59,793 bases of DNA from an uncultured cyanobacterium (GCA_903935205.1 CAIZQU010000144.1:1-59793), one strand, 5' to 3'; positions 45,496 through 55,877 are shown, counted from the stretch's first letter. Notes: a model not told the origin generated them from the letters alone. Numbers and translations: made by a program.

Positions 45496-46517
45496 CGCTC
45501 CACCTCCGCCGGGGCCTGACCGGGGCTGGAGGGTGCTGCAAGGGGTGGGTCGCTGGCTGGGGTCCGCCGGTTCCGGCTGGCCCCGCGATCCATACCCAGC
45601 CGTCGCTGCAGGGGCCTGGGTAGGCGTGAGGCCAGGCTCGTCAGCAACTCGGGAGTGATCAGGCCCTGGGGAAACAGGGAGGGCCCCAGCAGGATCACCA
45701 GACCGAAGACGATCAACCGCAGGTCGCCCACCGGCCGCAGCAGCTCCGGCAGGGCCGTGAGGGCCAGGCCCCCCACCACCGGCCCCAGCCAGGTGCGAGA
45801 GCCGCCGAAGACCACGAAGGCCAGCGTGGTGATCGAGGCATCGAAGTTGCCCAGACGCGGATTCCAGGCGTTGAGGAAGTGGGCCGCCACCACACCGCTC
45901 ACCCCCGCCACCACAGCGCTGAGCACGAAGGCCAGACGCTTCCAGCGCTCGATGGCGATGCCGCTGCTGGCGGCGGCGATGGCGTCATCGCGGATGGCCG
46001 CCATCGCCAGACCCGGTCGGGTCACCGCCAGCCGCTGGCAGAGCCAGCCCACCAGTACGAGCAGGGCCAGACAGAACAGGGCGTAGCCGGTGGGAGCGGC
46101 GAAAGGCTGGGGGATGGCGAAGATGCCGACCGCTCCGCCAGTGATCTCCAGGTTGAGACTCACCACCCTCAGGATTTCCACCAGGGCGATGGTGGCGATG
46201 GTGAGGTAGATGCCCTGCAGCCGCAGCACCAGCCGGCCCAGCCCTTCGGCGACCACGGCGCAGAGCAGGGCGGCCAGCACCATCTCCAGCAGCAGCGAGC
46301 TCAAGGGGTAGATGGGGACGCCACCACCTCCGCCTTCTCCGGCCATGGCCGCCCCGGAGAGGGCTGGCACCCGGGTGGAGAGCAGGGCCGCCAGGGTGCC
46401 ACCGATGGCGTAGAAGCCTGGTGTGGCCAGCGACAGCTGGCCGCAGGCCAGGGGGAGATAGACCGAAAGCCCGAGCAGCGCCCCGAGCAGCATCTGGACC
46501 AGCAGGGTGGCATCCAT
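45492..46517 (-). CDS. livM: Branched-chain/neutral amino-acid ABC transporter permease (LivM type)
   Basis: This 341-residue integral membrane protein has about nine helices and the family region TRPGLAMAAIRDDAIAAASSGI. The NPRLGNFDASITTLAFVVFGG segment, then GPVVGG, is the permease motif contacting the ATPases. The ATG at 46517 is used; the longer frame overlaps livH. A Gly-rich loop near 60-70 (GEGGGGGVP) is unusual. Confidence 0.9.
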   Translation of the reverse strand: MDATLLVQMLLGALLGLSVYLPLACGQLSLATPGFYAIGGTLAALLSTRVPALSGAAMAGEGGGGGVPIYPLSSLLLEMVLAALLCAVVAEGLGRLVLRLQGIYLTIATIALVEILRVVSLNLEITGGAVGIFAIPQPFAAPTGYALFCLALLVLVGWLCQRLAVTRPGLAMAAIRDDAIAAASSGIAIERWKRLAFVLSAVVAGVSGVVAAHFLNAWNPRLGNFDASITTLAFVVFGGSRTWLGPVVGGLALTALPELLRPVGDLRLIVFGLVILLGPSLFPQGLITPELLTSLASRLPRPLQRRLGMDRGASRNRRTPASDPPLAAPSSPGQAPAEVER

Positions 46518-46522
46518 GCTGG

Positions 46523-47455
46523 TCAGACCTTGCTGATCTGGGGCCGGCCCAGCAGACCCTGGGGCCGCAGCAGCAGCACGGCGAAGAGGAAGGCGTAGGC
46601 GATGGCGTCCTTGTAGCCGCTCCATTCGCCGGGCACCAGGGCCTCGGCGCCGCCCACGATCAGCCCCGCCAGGACCGCCCCCGGCACGCTGCCCAGGCCG
46701 CCGAGCACCAGAACCCCCAGGGCCTTGAGCCCGTAGCTGATGCCGAAGTACGGACCCGTGATGCTCAGGCTCAGGCCCACCAATCCGCCGGCGATGCCCG
46801 CCAGGAAACCGCTGACGGCAAAGCCCAGGCGGATCATGGCGTCGCTGTCGATGCCCAGCAGCCGGGCGGTTGTGGCGTCCTCGGAAACCGCCTGCAGGGC
46901 CTTGCCGCCGCGGCTGCCCTCCAGCCAGAGGCTCAGTACCGCCAGCACCACCGCCGCCACCACCAGCAGCACCAGCTGCACCGTGCGCAGCTGGGCCCCC
47001 GCCAGGGAGAGGGTGATCGGCAGCGAACCCAGGGCTGTGGTGGGCATCGCATAGCCCTCAGCCCCGAGCAGGATCTGGAGCAGGTTGACCAGGATCACGC
47101 CGGCTCCAAGGCTGGTGATCAGGTACAGCAGAGGCTCCGCGCCATGGCGCCGCAAGGGGCGGAAGGCTGTGGCCTCCACCAGCAGGCTGACCAGGGCTGT
47201 GAGCAACCCGGCCACGGGCAGGGCAGCCCAGAAGGGCAGCGCGAACGGAAGCTGCAGCCCGGCCAGCAACCCGTTGCTGCCGACGGCGCCGCCGACCAGC
47301 AGATAGGTGAGATAGGCGCCGAGGGTGAAGACGGCACCATGGGCGAAGTTGATCACCCCCAACACCGAGAACACCAGGGTGTAGCCCAGTGCAAACAGTC
47401 CATAGACGGCTCCGGTGGAGATGCCGTTGATCAGGATCTGCAACAGGGTGTCCAT
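46523..47455 (-). CDS. livH: Branched-chain/neutral amino-acid ABC transporter permease (LivH type)
   Basis: This 310-residue permease begins MDTLLQILINGISTGAVYGL, with INFAHGAVFTLGAYL as the LivH family signature. It has about eight helices and the KALGVLVLGGLGSVPGAVLAG motif for coupling to the ATPases. It lies 5 bases upstream of livM and 10 bases after the substrate-binding protein gene. Confidence 0.93.
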   Translation of the reverse strand: MDTLLQILINGISTGAVYGLFALGYTLVFSVLGVINFAHGAVFTLGAYLTYLLVGGAVGSNGLLAGLQLPFALPFWAALPVAGLLTALVSLLVEATAFRPLRRHGAEPLLYLITSLGAGVILVNLLQILLGAEGYAMPTTALGSLPITLSLAGAQLRTVQLVLLVVAAVVLAVLSLWLEGSRGGKALQAVSEDATTARLLGIDSDAMIRLGFAVSGFLAGIAGGLVGLSLSITGPYFGISYGLKALGVLVLGGLGSVPGAVLAGLIVGGAEALVPGEWSGYKDAIAYAFLFAVLLLRPQGLLGRPQISKV

Positions 47456-47465
47456 CGGTGCGACC

Positions 47466-48728
47466 TCAGGGGAGCAGTTGGAAGCGGCCGCTGCGGCCGT
47501 CGGCGTTCATGCGCACCTGGGCCACATAGAACTGCTTCTGGATCACCTCTCCCTCCCCTGTGAAACGCAGTTCGCCGAGGGGTGTCTGATACACGCCCTT
47601 GAGCAGGGCCTCATTGAGACGACGCCGCAGCTCGGGACGGGGTAGGCCTGCCAGGTTCGATCCCGGTGGCAGGGAGGCCTGCAGGTTGCGCAGGGTCTCG
47701 GCCACCACCTGATAAGCGCTGAAGGCCTGGGCACTGAATTGGGGAGGCACGGCACCGCCGCGGGCCTTGGTGTAGGCGGCGACGAAGGCGCGGTTGATCG
47801 GCGTGGCCGCTTCGGGGCTGTAGGCCTGGGCGATCAGCAGACCATCGCAGTAGCGCTGACAGATCGGATAGATATTCGGCGAATTCATGCCGTTGCCGGC
47901 CACCAGGGTGCCCTTGAAGCCCAGCTCCCGCAGCTGACGCACCAGATTGCCGCCATCGCTGGGCAGGGCCGAGATCACGATCAGATCGGGATTGCGGCGC
48001 AGGGTGTCGGTGATCTGGTTCTGGAAATCGGTGTCGCTGACGCTGGTCTTCTGCACCGTCAGCGGCGGCAGCTTGCGGGCGTTGAGGGCCTCCTGGAAGA
48101 TCTTCGACTCCGAGGTCGAGTAGGCGTCGTCCTGGGCGTAGAACACCGCCGCTCGCTGGATCTTGGGATTCAGCTTCAGGGCCGCGGCGATCGAGAGCGG
48201 TGCCACCTGCGCCACCGGCGCTGACACCCGGGCCACGAACGGGCCGATCTCGGGGATGCCCCTGGCGGTGTTGGAGGGGCCGATCACCGGCACCCCGGCC
48301 CGGTCTGCGACCGGGTCGACGGCGAAGGCCTGCTGGGAGAGGGATGGGCCGATCAGGGCGACCACGCCAGCGCCGATCAGGCTGCGGAAGGCATTGGTGG
48401 CGGTGGCCTCATCGCTGCCGGCGTCCTCGATCGTCAGGGCCAGGGCGGGACCCTGGGCCGCGAAGTGGGCCTGGGCCAGCTCCAGGCCGATGCGCTGGTC
48501 CTGGCCGATCACGCTGGCATTGCCGGTGAGGGCGATCGCTGCGCCGATCGTCAGGGGGCCCTGGCCACCACCTCCGCCCCCCTGTTGGCCGGCGCGGGGG
48601 CTGCAGCCGCTGAGCGAGGGCGCCAACAGAGCGGAGGCGACCAGGGTCGGCAGGCTGCGCCGGAGGATCCATCCGGGCCGGGATCCCAGCGCAGCGACCG
48701 GGCCCGGGCCGGTTCGGGCGGTTCCCAT
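47466..48728 (-). CDS. Amino-acid ABC transporter substrate-binding lipoprotein (LivK/NatB type), first copy
   Basis: This 420-residue periplasmic binding protein has an N-terminal basic/hydrophobic leader ending in the lipobox LSGC near residue 42. A Gly-rich spacer and the type-I periplasmic fold follow (ITIGAAIALTG-like [58 protein letters not shown]). The ATG at 48728 (MGTART) gives the leader. It is directly upstream of livH and is clearly a paralogue of the protein encoded at 49035-50447. Confidence 0.88.
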   Translation of the reverse strand: MGTARTGPGPVAALGSRPGWILRRSLPTLVASALLAPSLSGCSPRAGQQGGGGGGQGPLTIGAAIALTGNASVIGQDQRIGLELAQAHFAAQGPALALTIEDAGSDEATATNAFRSLIGAGVVALIGPSLSQQAFAVDPVADRAGVPVIGPSNTARGIPEIGPFVARVSAPVAQVAPLSIAAALKLNPKIQRAAVFYAQDDAYSTSESKIFQEALNARKLPPLTVQKTSVSDTDFQNQITDTLRRNPDLIVISALPSDGGNLVRQLRELGFKGTLVAGNGMNSPNIYPICQRYCDGLLIAQAYSPEAATPINRAFVAAYTKARGGAVPPQFSAQAFSAYQVVAETLRNLQASLPPGSNLAGLPRPELRRRLNEALLKGVYQTPLGELRFTGEGEVIQKQFYVAQVRMNADGRSGRFQLLP

Positions 48729-49034
48729 GCCGACTCGGAATTCCGACCGGATCGGCAGCCTCTGCAAGTCCCGCCGGGTCGCTGGCGCGGCGTCGCCGGG
48801 CTGGGCATCCAGCCCGACGCCCTGATCAGCCCATGGTGCGGCCCGATGGTGCTGCGTCACTCCCCTATGGCTGCGTTTGGGGCGGACCATATCGCACCCG
48901 GCGCCCCGTGGCCGCCCAAGCCCCGCAGGGAGCCGGCGTCGCCGGGGGCCGCAAGCCCGTCGGGCTGGCCTGGAGGCCATCCCAGCCGTGGGCCTGGGCC
49001 GTGGGGATGGACGGGCTTGCGGCTGCCGCTCCGA
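48729..49034 (-). promoter_or_regulatory. Gap between the two binding-protein genes, with large stem-loop
   Basis: These 306 bases hold no gene. GCCGCAAGCCCGTC (48948-48961) pairs perfectly, 14 bases, with GACGGGCTTGCGGC (49010-49023). Within the loop CCATCCC can pair with GGGATGG. The structure starts 12 bases after the stop of the upstream binding-protein gene, which suits a terminator or an RNA-stabilising hairpin. A possible -10 (TATGGT on the minus strand, near 48886) beyond it could drive the downstream genes. Confidence 0.55.
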
Positions 49035-50447
49035 TCAGGGCAGCAGCTCGAACCGGCCATGGCGGCCATCGGCCTCCATCCGCACCCGGGCCACGAAAAA
49101 GGCGCTCTGGATCACTTCCCCTTCCGGTGTGAAGCGGATCTCCCCCAGCGGCGTGCTGTAGCGACCGGCAAGGATTTCGGCATTGAGGGCGCGGCGGGCT
49201 TCGGCCAGGGGGGTGCTGGCCAGGGGGCGGCGACGGTCGACGCGGCGCAGGGCCTCCGCCACCACCTGCAGGGCGGTGTAGGCCTGGGCCGTGAGCTGGG
49301 GGGGATTGCTGCCGGCCCCCTGGGCGGCGCGGAAGGCTCGCAGCAGGGCCTGGTTGGCAGCGGTGGGTAGCTGGGGGCTGTAGGCCTGGGCGATCAGGAT
49401 GCCGTCGCAGTGGAGCTGGCAGATCGGGTAGATGTTCGGGGTGTTCATGCCATTGCCGACGACGATCGTGCCGCGGTAGCCGAGTTCCCGCAGCTGGCGG
49501 ATCAGGTTGCCCCCATCGACCGCCTGCAGGCTGAGCACCACCAGATCGGGCCGCAGCCGCAGGGTGGCGGTGATCTGGTTCTGAAAGTCCTGGTCGGCCA
49601 GTTGGGTGCGCTGCACGGTCACCGGTTTGAGGCCGCGATCGGCCAGGGCCTTCTGGAAGATCACGGTCTCGGCGGTGCTGTAGGCGTCGTCCTGGGCGTA
49701 GAAGATCGCGACCCGCCGGATCGCGGGCCCCAGCTTGAGGGCCCGGTCGATCGCCAGGGGGGCGATCACCGAGCTCTGGGCAGAGACGCGGCTGATGAAG
49801 GAGCCGAGCTGGGGGATGCCGGTGGCCGTGTTGGAGGGGGCCAGCACCGGCACACCGCGGCGTTGGGCCACCGGGTCGGCGGCGAAGGCCTGCTGGGAGA
49901 GGGTGGGCCCGATCAGGGCCAGGGAGCCGCGGTCGATCGCCAGGTTGAAGGCGGCGATGGCGCTGGCTTCGTCGCTGGCGCCGTCCTCGATCTGCAGGGT
50001 GAGGGGGGTGCCGTTGATCCCACCGGCCCCGTTCAGGCCGTTCAGGGCGAGGCGCAGGCCGAGGCGCTGGTCCTGGCCGTAGGCGCTGCCGTTGCCGCTG
50101 AGCGCGAGCACGGCCGCCACGGGCACCCCGGCGGCCGTGGCGGCCGGTTGGTCCTGGCGGCGGGGGCCGCTGCAGCCGGCCAGCAGCAGGGCGACGGCGC
50201 CGCTGATCAGGACCCCTGGCCCCCTGGTCCCGGTCCGACGGGCTGGGCACCGCCGGCCCGGCCCCGGTTGCCAGGGGGCGGTTCCCGGGGCCAGGGGCCG
50301 GCAGACCCCCCTGGTCCACCGAGACGCGATCGGGCCGCCGGGGAGGTGTGTCCGGGCAGCGATGGCCCGCTCAGGCCGGGACAGCCCTTCCAGCCCCAGC
50401 GGCCCCCGTTCCGGTCCCCAGGCCTCAGCCGAGGGAGGCGAAGGCAT
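49035..50447 (-). CDS. Amino-acid ABC transporter substrate-binding lipoprotein, second copy
   Basis: This type-I periplasmic binding protein matches its downstream neighbour throughout ([67 protein letters not shown]). The lipobox LLLAGC sits at residue 92 if translation begins at the ATG at 50447, leaving an unusual ~75-residue Pro/Arg/Gly-rich segment before the signal sequence. No ATG, GTG or TTG lies between that ATG and the signal, so the real start may be a rare codon such as CTG near [11 protein letters not shown]. The ATG lies 23 bases inside the hemL 3' end. Confidence 0.8.
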   Translation of the reverse strand: MPSPPSAEAWGPERGPLGLEGLSRPERAIAARTHLPGGPIASRWTRGVCRPLAPGTAPWQPGPGRRCPARRTGTRGPGVLISGAVALLLAGCSGPRRQDQPAATAAGVPVAAVLALSGNGSAYGQDQRLGLRLALNGLNGAGGINGTPLTLQIEDGASDEASAIAAFNLAIDRGSLALIGPTLSQQAFAADPVAQRRGVPVLAPSNTATGIPQLGSFISRVSAQSSVIAPLAIDRALKLGPAIRRVAIFYAQDDAYSTAETVIFQKALADRGLKPVTVQRTQLADQDFQNQITATLRLRPDLVVLSLQAVDGGNLIRQLRELGYRGTIVVGNGMNTPNIYPICQLHCDGILIAQAYSPQLPTAANQALLRAFRAAQGAGSNPPQLTAQAYTALQVVAEALRRVDRRRPLASTPLAEARRALNAEILAGRYSTPLGEIRFTPEGEVIQSAFFVARVRMEADGRHGRFELLP

Positions 50448-51789
50448 CGCGGAAGGCGTCGATCGTGGCGTCGATGTCGGCGTCGCTGTGGGCGAGGGAG
50501 GTGAAGCCCGCCTCGAAGGAGCTGGGGGCCAGGTAGACGCCTCGCTCGAGCATCGCCCGATGCAGGCGGCCGAAGAGGGCGGTGTCGGTGGCCTTGGCCT
50601 CCTCGAAATTGCGCACGGGGCCGTTGCAGAGGAAGAAGCCGAACATGGCGCTGATGCTGCCGCCGCAGACCGGTAGACCGGCTTCCCGGGCTGCCGCCTG
50701 GATGCCGTCGCTGAGGAGGCGGGTGATCAGCTCCAGGCGTTCGTAGGTGCCGGGTTGGCTGAGCAGTTCAAGGGTTTTGATGCCGGCGGTCATCGCCAGC
50801 GGATTGCCGCTGAGGGTGCCGGCCTGATACATCGGTCCGGCAGGGGCCACCATGCCCATGATCTCGGCCCGTCCGCCGTAGGCCCCCACCGGCAGGCCGC
50901 CGCCGATCACCTTGCCCATGGTGGTGAGGTCAGGGGTGATCCCGAACCTGGCCTGGGCCCCGCCATAGCTGATGCGGAAGCCGGTCATCACCTCATCGAA
51001 CACCAGCAGGGCGCCGTTGTCCTTGGTGAGCTCGCGCAGCCCTTCCAGGAAGCCGGGTTCGGGGGTGATGAAGCCGGCGTTGCCCACCACCGGCTCGAGG
51101 ATCACCCCGGCGATCTCGCCGGCGTGGGCGGCGAACAGGGCCTTGACGGCCTCGAGGTCGTTGTAGGGGGCGGTGAGGGTGGGCGCTGTGGTGGCCTTGG
51201 GCACGCCGGGGGAATCGGGCAGGCCGAGGGTGGCGACACCCGAGCCGGCCTTGACCAGAAACATGTCGGCGTGGCCGTGGTAGCAGCCCTCGAACTTGAT
51301 CACCTTCTCCCGGCCGGTGAAGGCGCGCATCAGCCGCAGCACGGCCATGCAGGCCTCGGTGCCGGAATTGACGAAGCGCACCATCTCCACCGATGGCACC
51401 GCTGCGATCACCAGTTCGGCCAGGCGGTTCTCCAGCTCACAGGGGGCGCCGAAGCTGGTGCCCTTCTCCAGGGCCGCCTGCAGGGCTGCGGTGACCTCCG
51501 GGTGGCTGTGGCCGCAGATCGCCGGCCCCCAGCTGCCGACGTAATCGATGTAGCGGTTGCCATCCACGTCCCAGGCGTAGGCGCCCTTCACCTTGTCGAA
51601 GACGATCGGCTGGCCGCCGACCGAGCGGAAGGCTCGCACCGGTGAGCTGACGCCGCCGGGCATCAATTTCTGGGCGGCGGTGAAGATCTCCTGGGAGCGG
51701 GTGGTGTTGAGCACAGGAGAGGAGGCGGGCGCTGTGGGTGTGGCCGACAAGACGGAAGCCGCGGACGGTGGCTGGCAGGCATCGCCCAT
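50425..51789 (-). CDS. hemL: Glutamate-1-semialdehyde 2,1-aminomutase
   Basis: This PLP enzyme of about 454 residues makes 5-aminolevulinate for heme, chlorophyll and bilin synthesis. Key parts are the N-terminal [34 protein letters not shown], the PLP-contact EGCYHGHAD and [12 protein letters not shown]. The Schiff-base Lys in [17 protein letters not shown] is near residue 290. The start is the ATG at 51789 (MGDACQPPS); the longer open frame overlaps the divergent glcD start. The first ~35 residues vary between species. Confidence 0.95.
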   Translation of the reverse strand: MGDACQPPSAASVLSATPTAPASSPVLNTTRSQEIFTAAQKLMPGGVSSPVRAFRSVGGQPIVFDKVKGAYAWDVDGNRYIDYVGSWGPAICGHSHPEVTAALQAALEKGTSFGAPCELENRLAELVIAAVPSVEMVRFVNSGTEACMAVLRLMRAFTGREKVIKFEGCYHGHADMFLVKAGSGVATLGLPDSPGVPKATTAPTLTAPYNDLEAVKALFAAHAGEIAGVILEPVVGNAGFITPEPGFLEGLRELTKDNGALLVFDEVMTGFRISYGGAQARFGITPDLTTMGKVIGGGLPVGAYGGRAEIMGMVAPAGPMYQAGTLSGNPLAMTAGIKTLELLSQPGTYERLELITRLLSDGIQAAAREAGLPVCGGSISAMFGFFLCNGPVRNFEEAKATDTALFGRLHRAMLERGVYLAPSSFEAGFTSLAHSDADIDATIDAFRDAFASLG

Positions 51790-51899
51790 CCTGACCCAGC
51801 ATTGCGCTGCTTTGCGGGTTGGGTCAGATTTCGTGGCTCGAGCGCGGCGCCGATGGCCTTCGGTAGCTTGTGGGCCCGCCGCGTTGTCCCGACCCGCCC

Positions 51900-53459
51900 G
51901 TGACCCTCGCAGCGCACCCAGATGCCGGCCCCGGGGCCATCCCGCCAACCCCGGAGCCAGCTCCGCCGGGCGTTCCGACCGGTGTGGCCACGGCGGCGGG
52001 TCGGGCGATCGACTGGTCCGAGCTGGAGCGGGGCTGCCGCGCGATCCTGCCGGCCCGGGGGGTGGTGGCGGCCCGGCAGGAGCTGCTGGCCTACGACTGC
52101 GATGGCCTCACCCTGCATCGCTGGCAGCCGCCCCTGGTGGTGCTGCCGGAAACGACCGCACAGGTGGCGGCCCTGGTGGGGCTGTGCCGGCGGCTGGGGG
52201 TGCCGTTCGTGGCCCGGGGCAGCGGCACCGGCCTCTCCGGTGGTGCCGTGGCCGAGACGCCAGCCCTGGTGATCGCCACCACCCGGATGCGCAAGGTGCT
52301 CGCTGTGGATCTGGCCAACCGGCGCATCACGGTGCAGCCTGGGGTGATCAACAGCTGGGTGACCCGGGCGGTGGCCGGCGATGGCTACTACTACGCCCCC
52401 GATCCCTCCAGCCAGGTGGTGTGCAGCATCGGCGGCAATGTCGCCGAAAACTCCGGCGGCGTCCATTGCCTCAAATACGGAGTCACCAGCAACCACGTGC
52501 TCGAGATGGAGGTCGTGCTGCCCGATGGCAGCGTCACCACCCTGGGCAGCGGTCTGGCGGAAACGCCTGAGCTGGACCTGCGCGGTGTGTTCATCGGCAG
52601 CGAGGGCACCCTCGGCATCGCCACGGCGATCACCCTGAGGCTGCTGCGGGCCCCCCTGAGCGTGGCGGTGCTGCTGGCCGATTTCACGGCGATGGAGGCG
52701 GCGGCCGAGGCGGTGCGGCGGATCACGGCCGAGGGCCTGCTGCCGGCCGGGATGGAGATGATGGACAGCCTCTGCATCACGGCGGTCAACGCCTATCTGG
52801 GAGAGGAGGAGTACCCGGCCGATGCGGCGGCGGTGCTGCTGGTCGAACTCGATGGCCAGGAGGGAGAGGTCTCGGAGGCGATGGAGCTGGCCGCGGCCCT
52901 CTGCCAGGAGGCCGGCGCCCGCACCGTGCGTCGCGCCCGTGAGGCGGAGGATCGGGCCCGGCTCTGGCAGGGCCGCAAGTCGGCGATCTCGGCCCTGGGC
53001 CGCCGCTTCCCCAGCTACTACCTGCAGGACGGGGTGGTGCCCCGCAGCGCCCTGCCGGCGGTGATGCGTCAGATCGGCGAGCTGAGCGAGCGCTACGGCC
53101 TGCCGGTGGCGAATGTGTTCCACGCCGGCGATGGCAACCTCCACCCGCTGATCCTGTATCGCGCCGATGAAGCGGGGGTCGGGGAGCGGGTGCAGGAGCT
53201 GGCGGCGGAGATCCTGAGGCTCTGCATCGAGGCCGGCGGCAGCATCACCGGCGAGCATGGGGTCGGCAACGACAAACGCTGCTACATGGACTGGATGTTC
53301 GATGCCGACGATCTGGCGACGATGCAGCTGGTGCGCGAGGCCTTCGATCCCGACCAGCGCGCCAATCCCGGCAAGATCTTCCCCACCCCGAAGAGCTGCG
53401 CCGAATCGGCCCGCCGCCGCGCCGAGGCCCCGGAGCTGGCGGGGGTTGAGCTGTTCTGA
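51900..53459 (+). CDS. glcD: FAD-linked oxidase, glycolate-oxidase subunit GlcD type
   Basis: This protein of about 519 residues has a PCMH-type FAD-binding domain ([46 protein letters not shown]). The C-terminal FAD-oxidase domain contains [14 protein letters not shown] and [12 protein letters not shown]. Its relatives oxidise glycolate or D-lactate. In cyanobacteria GlcD acts in photorespiration as glycolate dehydrogenase, often with GlcE/GlcF; those are not in the window. The start could be the GTG at 51900 or the GTG at 51870. Confidence 0.9.
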   Translation: MTLAAHPDAGPGAIPPTPEPAPPGVPTGVATAAGRAIDWSELERGCRAILPARGVVAARQELLAYDCDGLTLHRWQPPLVVLPETTAQVAALVGLCRRLGVPFVARGSGTGLSGGAVAETPALVIATTRMRKVLAVDLANRRITVQPGVINSWVTRAVAGDGYYYAPDPSSQVVCSIGGNVAENSGGVHCLKYGVTSNHVLEMEVVLPDGSVTTLGSGLAETPELDLRGVFIGSEGTLGIATAITLRLLRAPLSVAVLLADFTAMEAAAEAVRRITAEGLLPAGMEMMDSLCITAVNAYLGEEEYPADAAAVLLVELDGQEGEVSEAMELAAALCQEAGARTVRRAREAEDRARLWQGRKSAISALGRRFPSYYLQDGVVPRSALPAVMRQIGELSERYGLPVANVFHAGDGNLHPLILYRADEAGVGERVQELAAEILRLCIEAGGSITGEHGVGNDKRCYMDWMFDADDLATMQLVREAFDPDQRANPGKIFPTPKSCAESARRRAEAPELAGVELF

Positions 53460-53491
53460 GCGGGGGCTGGGGCGTTGTGGCCAGCCCTGGT

Positions 53492-54565
53492 TCAGGGGCG
53501 CCTGGCGGCGGCGATTTTGTCCCAGAGGCCACCACGGGCGAAGAAGCGGCGTTCGACTGCCGGCCAGCCACCCAGATCATTCACGCTGAACACCTTGGCC
53601 ACCGGCGCGAAGTCGGCCTGGTGGCGCTTCCAGACCGCCGCGTTCACCGGCCGGAAGCCTTCGCCGGCCAGGATCTCCTGGGCTTCCTCCCCCTGCAGAT
53701 AGGTCGCCAGGGCCTCGGCCGCCCGCCGGCTGCCGCGCCGATCGACGGTTCGGTCGACCACAGCCACCGGGCCGTCGATGCGGATGTTCAGGGCCGGCAC
53801 CACCAGGGTGAGGCCCTTGCCATTGTCCTGACGAGCCGCCAGCAGGGCCTCGTTTTCGTAGGTGATCAACACATCACCCTGGCCGCGGTTGAGGAAGGCG
53901 TCGCTGGCTTCGCGGGCGTCCCGGGGCAGGTTCTGCACGTTCTGGAAGACCCGGCCCAGGAAGGCCTCGGCCGCCTGATCCGAGCCGCCGCTGCGGGTCA
54001 CCGAGCCCCAGAGACCGAGCACATTCCAGCGGGCACCGCCGGAGGTCCTGGGGTTGGTGGTGATCACGCTCAGGCCCGGCCGCGCCAGGTCGGCCCAGTC
54101 GCGTACCGCCTTCGGGTTGCCGGCCCGGGTCAGCAGGGTCACCACCGAGTGGGTGATGCTGGAGTCGGCGGGCAGCTCCTGCTCCCAGCCGGGCTGCACC
54201 AGGCCGGCCTTCTCGAGCTTGAGCACATCGGAGGGCAGGGCCAGGGTCACCAGGTCGGCCTCGAGGCCGTCGATCACGGCCCGGGTCTGGCTGCTGGAGC
54301 CGCCGTAGCTGGCCATGACGCTGATGGCCTGGCCGGTGCGCTGTTTCCAGTCGGCCTCAAACTTCGGCAGGATTTTGTCGTAGGCCCGTTTGGTCACCGA
54401 ATAGCTGACCAGCAGCAGGGTGGTGGGTGCGGCTTTGCTGCCCGCCGCTCCGTCGCCCATGGCGGCTCCCCCGCCCTGCGGGTTGCCGCTGCAGCCAGCC
54501 AGTGAGGCGGCCAGCATCAGGGCGCACCCCAGGCGTCGCGACAGGGCGGGGAGGGGGGATACCAC
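53492..54565 (-). CDS. sbpA: Sulfate ABC transporter substrate-binding protein, first copy
   Basis: This 357-residue type-II periplasmic binding protein starts with a GTG at 54565. It has a lipoprotein leader LMLAASLAGC. The sulfate-binding signatures are VSYSVTKRAYDKI, ASYGGSSSQTRAVIDGLEAD, NPRTSGGARWNVLGLWGS, ITYENEAL and GFRPV. It captures sulfate or thiosulfate for a CysTWA permease, whose genes are not in this window. It lies downstream of and in the same direction as a closely similar gene (54807-55871). Confidence 0.93.
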   Translation of the reverse strand: MVSPLPALSRRLGCALMLAASLAGCSGNPQGGGAAMGDGAAGSKAAPTTLLLVSYSVTKRAYDKILPKFEADWKQRTGQAISVMASYGGSSSQTRAVIDGLEADLVTLALPSDVLKLEKAGLVQPGWEQELPADSSITHSVVTLLTRAGNPKAVRDWADLARPGLSVITTNPRTSGGARWNVLGLWGSVTRSGGSDQAAEAFLGRVFQNVQNLPRDAREASDAFLNRGQGDVLITYENEALLAARQDNGKGLTLVVPALNIRIDGPVAVVDRTVDRRGSRRAAEALATYLQGEEAQEILAGEGFRPVNAAVWKRHQADFAPVAKVFSVNDLGGWPAVERRFFARGGLWDKIAAARRP

Positions 54566-54571
54566 GCTAAG

Positions 54572-54593
54572 CCGATGAAGATAACACGGTTAG
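54572..54593 (-). promoter_or_regulatory. Upstream element shared by the two sulfate-binding-protein genes (copy 1)
   Basis: On the minus strand CTAACCGTGTTATCTTCATCGG ends six bases before the GTG start. A related 22-base sequence with the same CATCGG end and the same distance to a GTG start precedes the second gene. Overlap of a -10-like TTATCT with a start only about 20 bases away suggests a very short or absent leader. Confidence 0.35.
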
Positions 54594-54806
54594 CCTAGTC
54601 TCGTGCCTTCCTCCCCTGTCCGGGCCGATCGTGCCCCCTCCCCCGGTCCGGCCCGGCCGTGAAGCCCGGCCGCGGCTGCGGATGGCCCTGATCCGGTGGC
54701 GCTGATCCACCTCCAGCCGGACCAGACCAACGGGCGTCATGCCGACTGGCGTGATGACGACGGCGATGGACAACAGGGCCCCAGCCGGAAACCCGCCGGC
54801 CGGTGC

Positions 54807-55871
54807 TCAGCGTGTCCTGGCGAAGATGCTGTCCCAGATCCCCCCTTTGCCGAAGAACCTGCGGTCGACCACCTCCCAGCCGCCGAGCTTGGTGATCCGC
54901 CAGGTGTTCACGGCAGGGAAGCGCCCCTGGGCATAGGCCTTGCCCTCGGCGGTGACGGGCCGGAAGCCAGCGTCAACAAAGGCTTTCTGGGCGGCGGGTG
55001 TGTAGAGGAAGCGGGCGAAGGCCGTGGCCAGTTTGCGGGTGCCTTTCTTGTCGACGTTCCTGTCGACCACCGCGACCGGGCCTTCGATCAACACGTTGGG
55101 GCTGGGGATCTTGACAGGCGTGGTCCATTCGCCGGTCTTGCGAGCAAGGATGGCTTCGTTTTCATAGTTGAGCAGCACATCTCCCTTGCGGCGCTTCACA
55201 AAGGTGTCGGTCGCCTCACGTGCATCCTTGGGCAGCACGTCAACGTTGCGGTACACGGTGGTGATGAAGTCCTTGGCCTTGGCATCGTTGCCACCGGTCT
55301 GAATCACCGAACCCCAGAGGGCGGCGAAATTCCAGCGGGCGCCCCCGGAGGTCTTGGGGTTGGCGGTGATCACATCGACATTATTGTTGTCGAGGTCAGT
55401 CCAGGTGTTGATTTTTTTCGGATTTCCCGGCCGCACGAACAGGGCGACGACGGAGTTGGTGATGATCGAACGGTTTGGGAATTCCTTCTCCCAGCCCACG
55501 CTGATCAATCCCTTGTCTTCCAGCTTGTACACATCAGCGGCAAGCGCCAAGCCCACCACGTCGGCGGGAAGGCCGTCGATCACGGCGCGGGTCTGGCTGC
55601 CGGAGCCGCCGTAGCTGCTCTTGACACGGACCGACTGGCCTGTCTTTTGCTTGTAGTCGGCGATGAACAGCGGGATGATTCTGTCGTAGGCGGATTTGGT
55701 GACGGCATAGCTGACCAGCAGGATCTCGTTGCTGTCAGCCCGGGCGGGCTGGGCCACCAGCAGGCTCGTGCCGGTGAGGGTCAGCGAGGCGGCGATCGGG
55801 GTGGCGGCCAGTCCGGCCAGCGCCACTCCGGCCGTGGTCCGGCCCAGGGGACGGAGAGAAGAGAAAACCAC
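54807..55871 (-). CDS. sbpA: Sulfate ABC transporter substrate-binding protein, second copy
   Basis: This protein of about 354 residues starts at the GTG at 55871 (VVFSSLRPLGR) and has a Sec signal ending AQPARADS, without a lipobox. The same sulfate-binding signatures as the first copy are present (VSYAVTKSAYDRI, SSYGGSGSQTRAVIDGLPAD, NPKTSGGARWNFAALWGS, NYENEAILA, GFRPV). The two copies differ in membrane attachment: this one should be free in the periplasm and the other a lipoprotein. It is divergent from the Rrf2 regulator gene. Confidence 0.93.
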   Translation of the reverse strand: MVFSSLRPLGRTTAGVALAGLAATPIAASLTLTGTSLLVAQPARADSNEILLVSYAVTKSAYDRIIPLFIADYKQKTGQSVRVKSSYGGSGSQTRAVIDGLPADVVGLALAADVYKLEDKGLISVGWEKEFPNRSIITNSVVALFVRPGNPKKINTWTDLDNNNVDVITANPKTSGGARWNFAALWGSVIQTGGNDAKAKDFITTVYRNVDVLPKDAREATDTFVKRRKGDVLLNYENEAILARKTGEWTTPVKIPSPNVLIEGPVAVVDRNVDKKGTRKLATAFARFLYTPAAQKAFVDAGFRPVTAEGKAYAQGRFPAVNTWRITKLGGWEVVDRRFFGKGGIWDSIFARTR

Positions 55872-55877
55872 GGTTGT

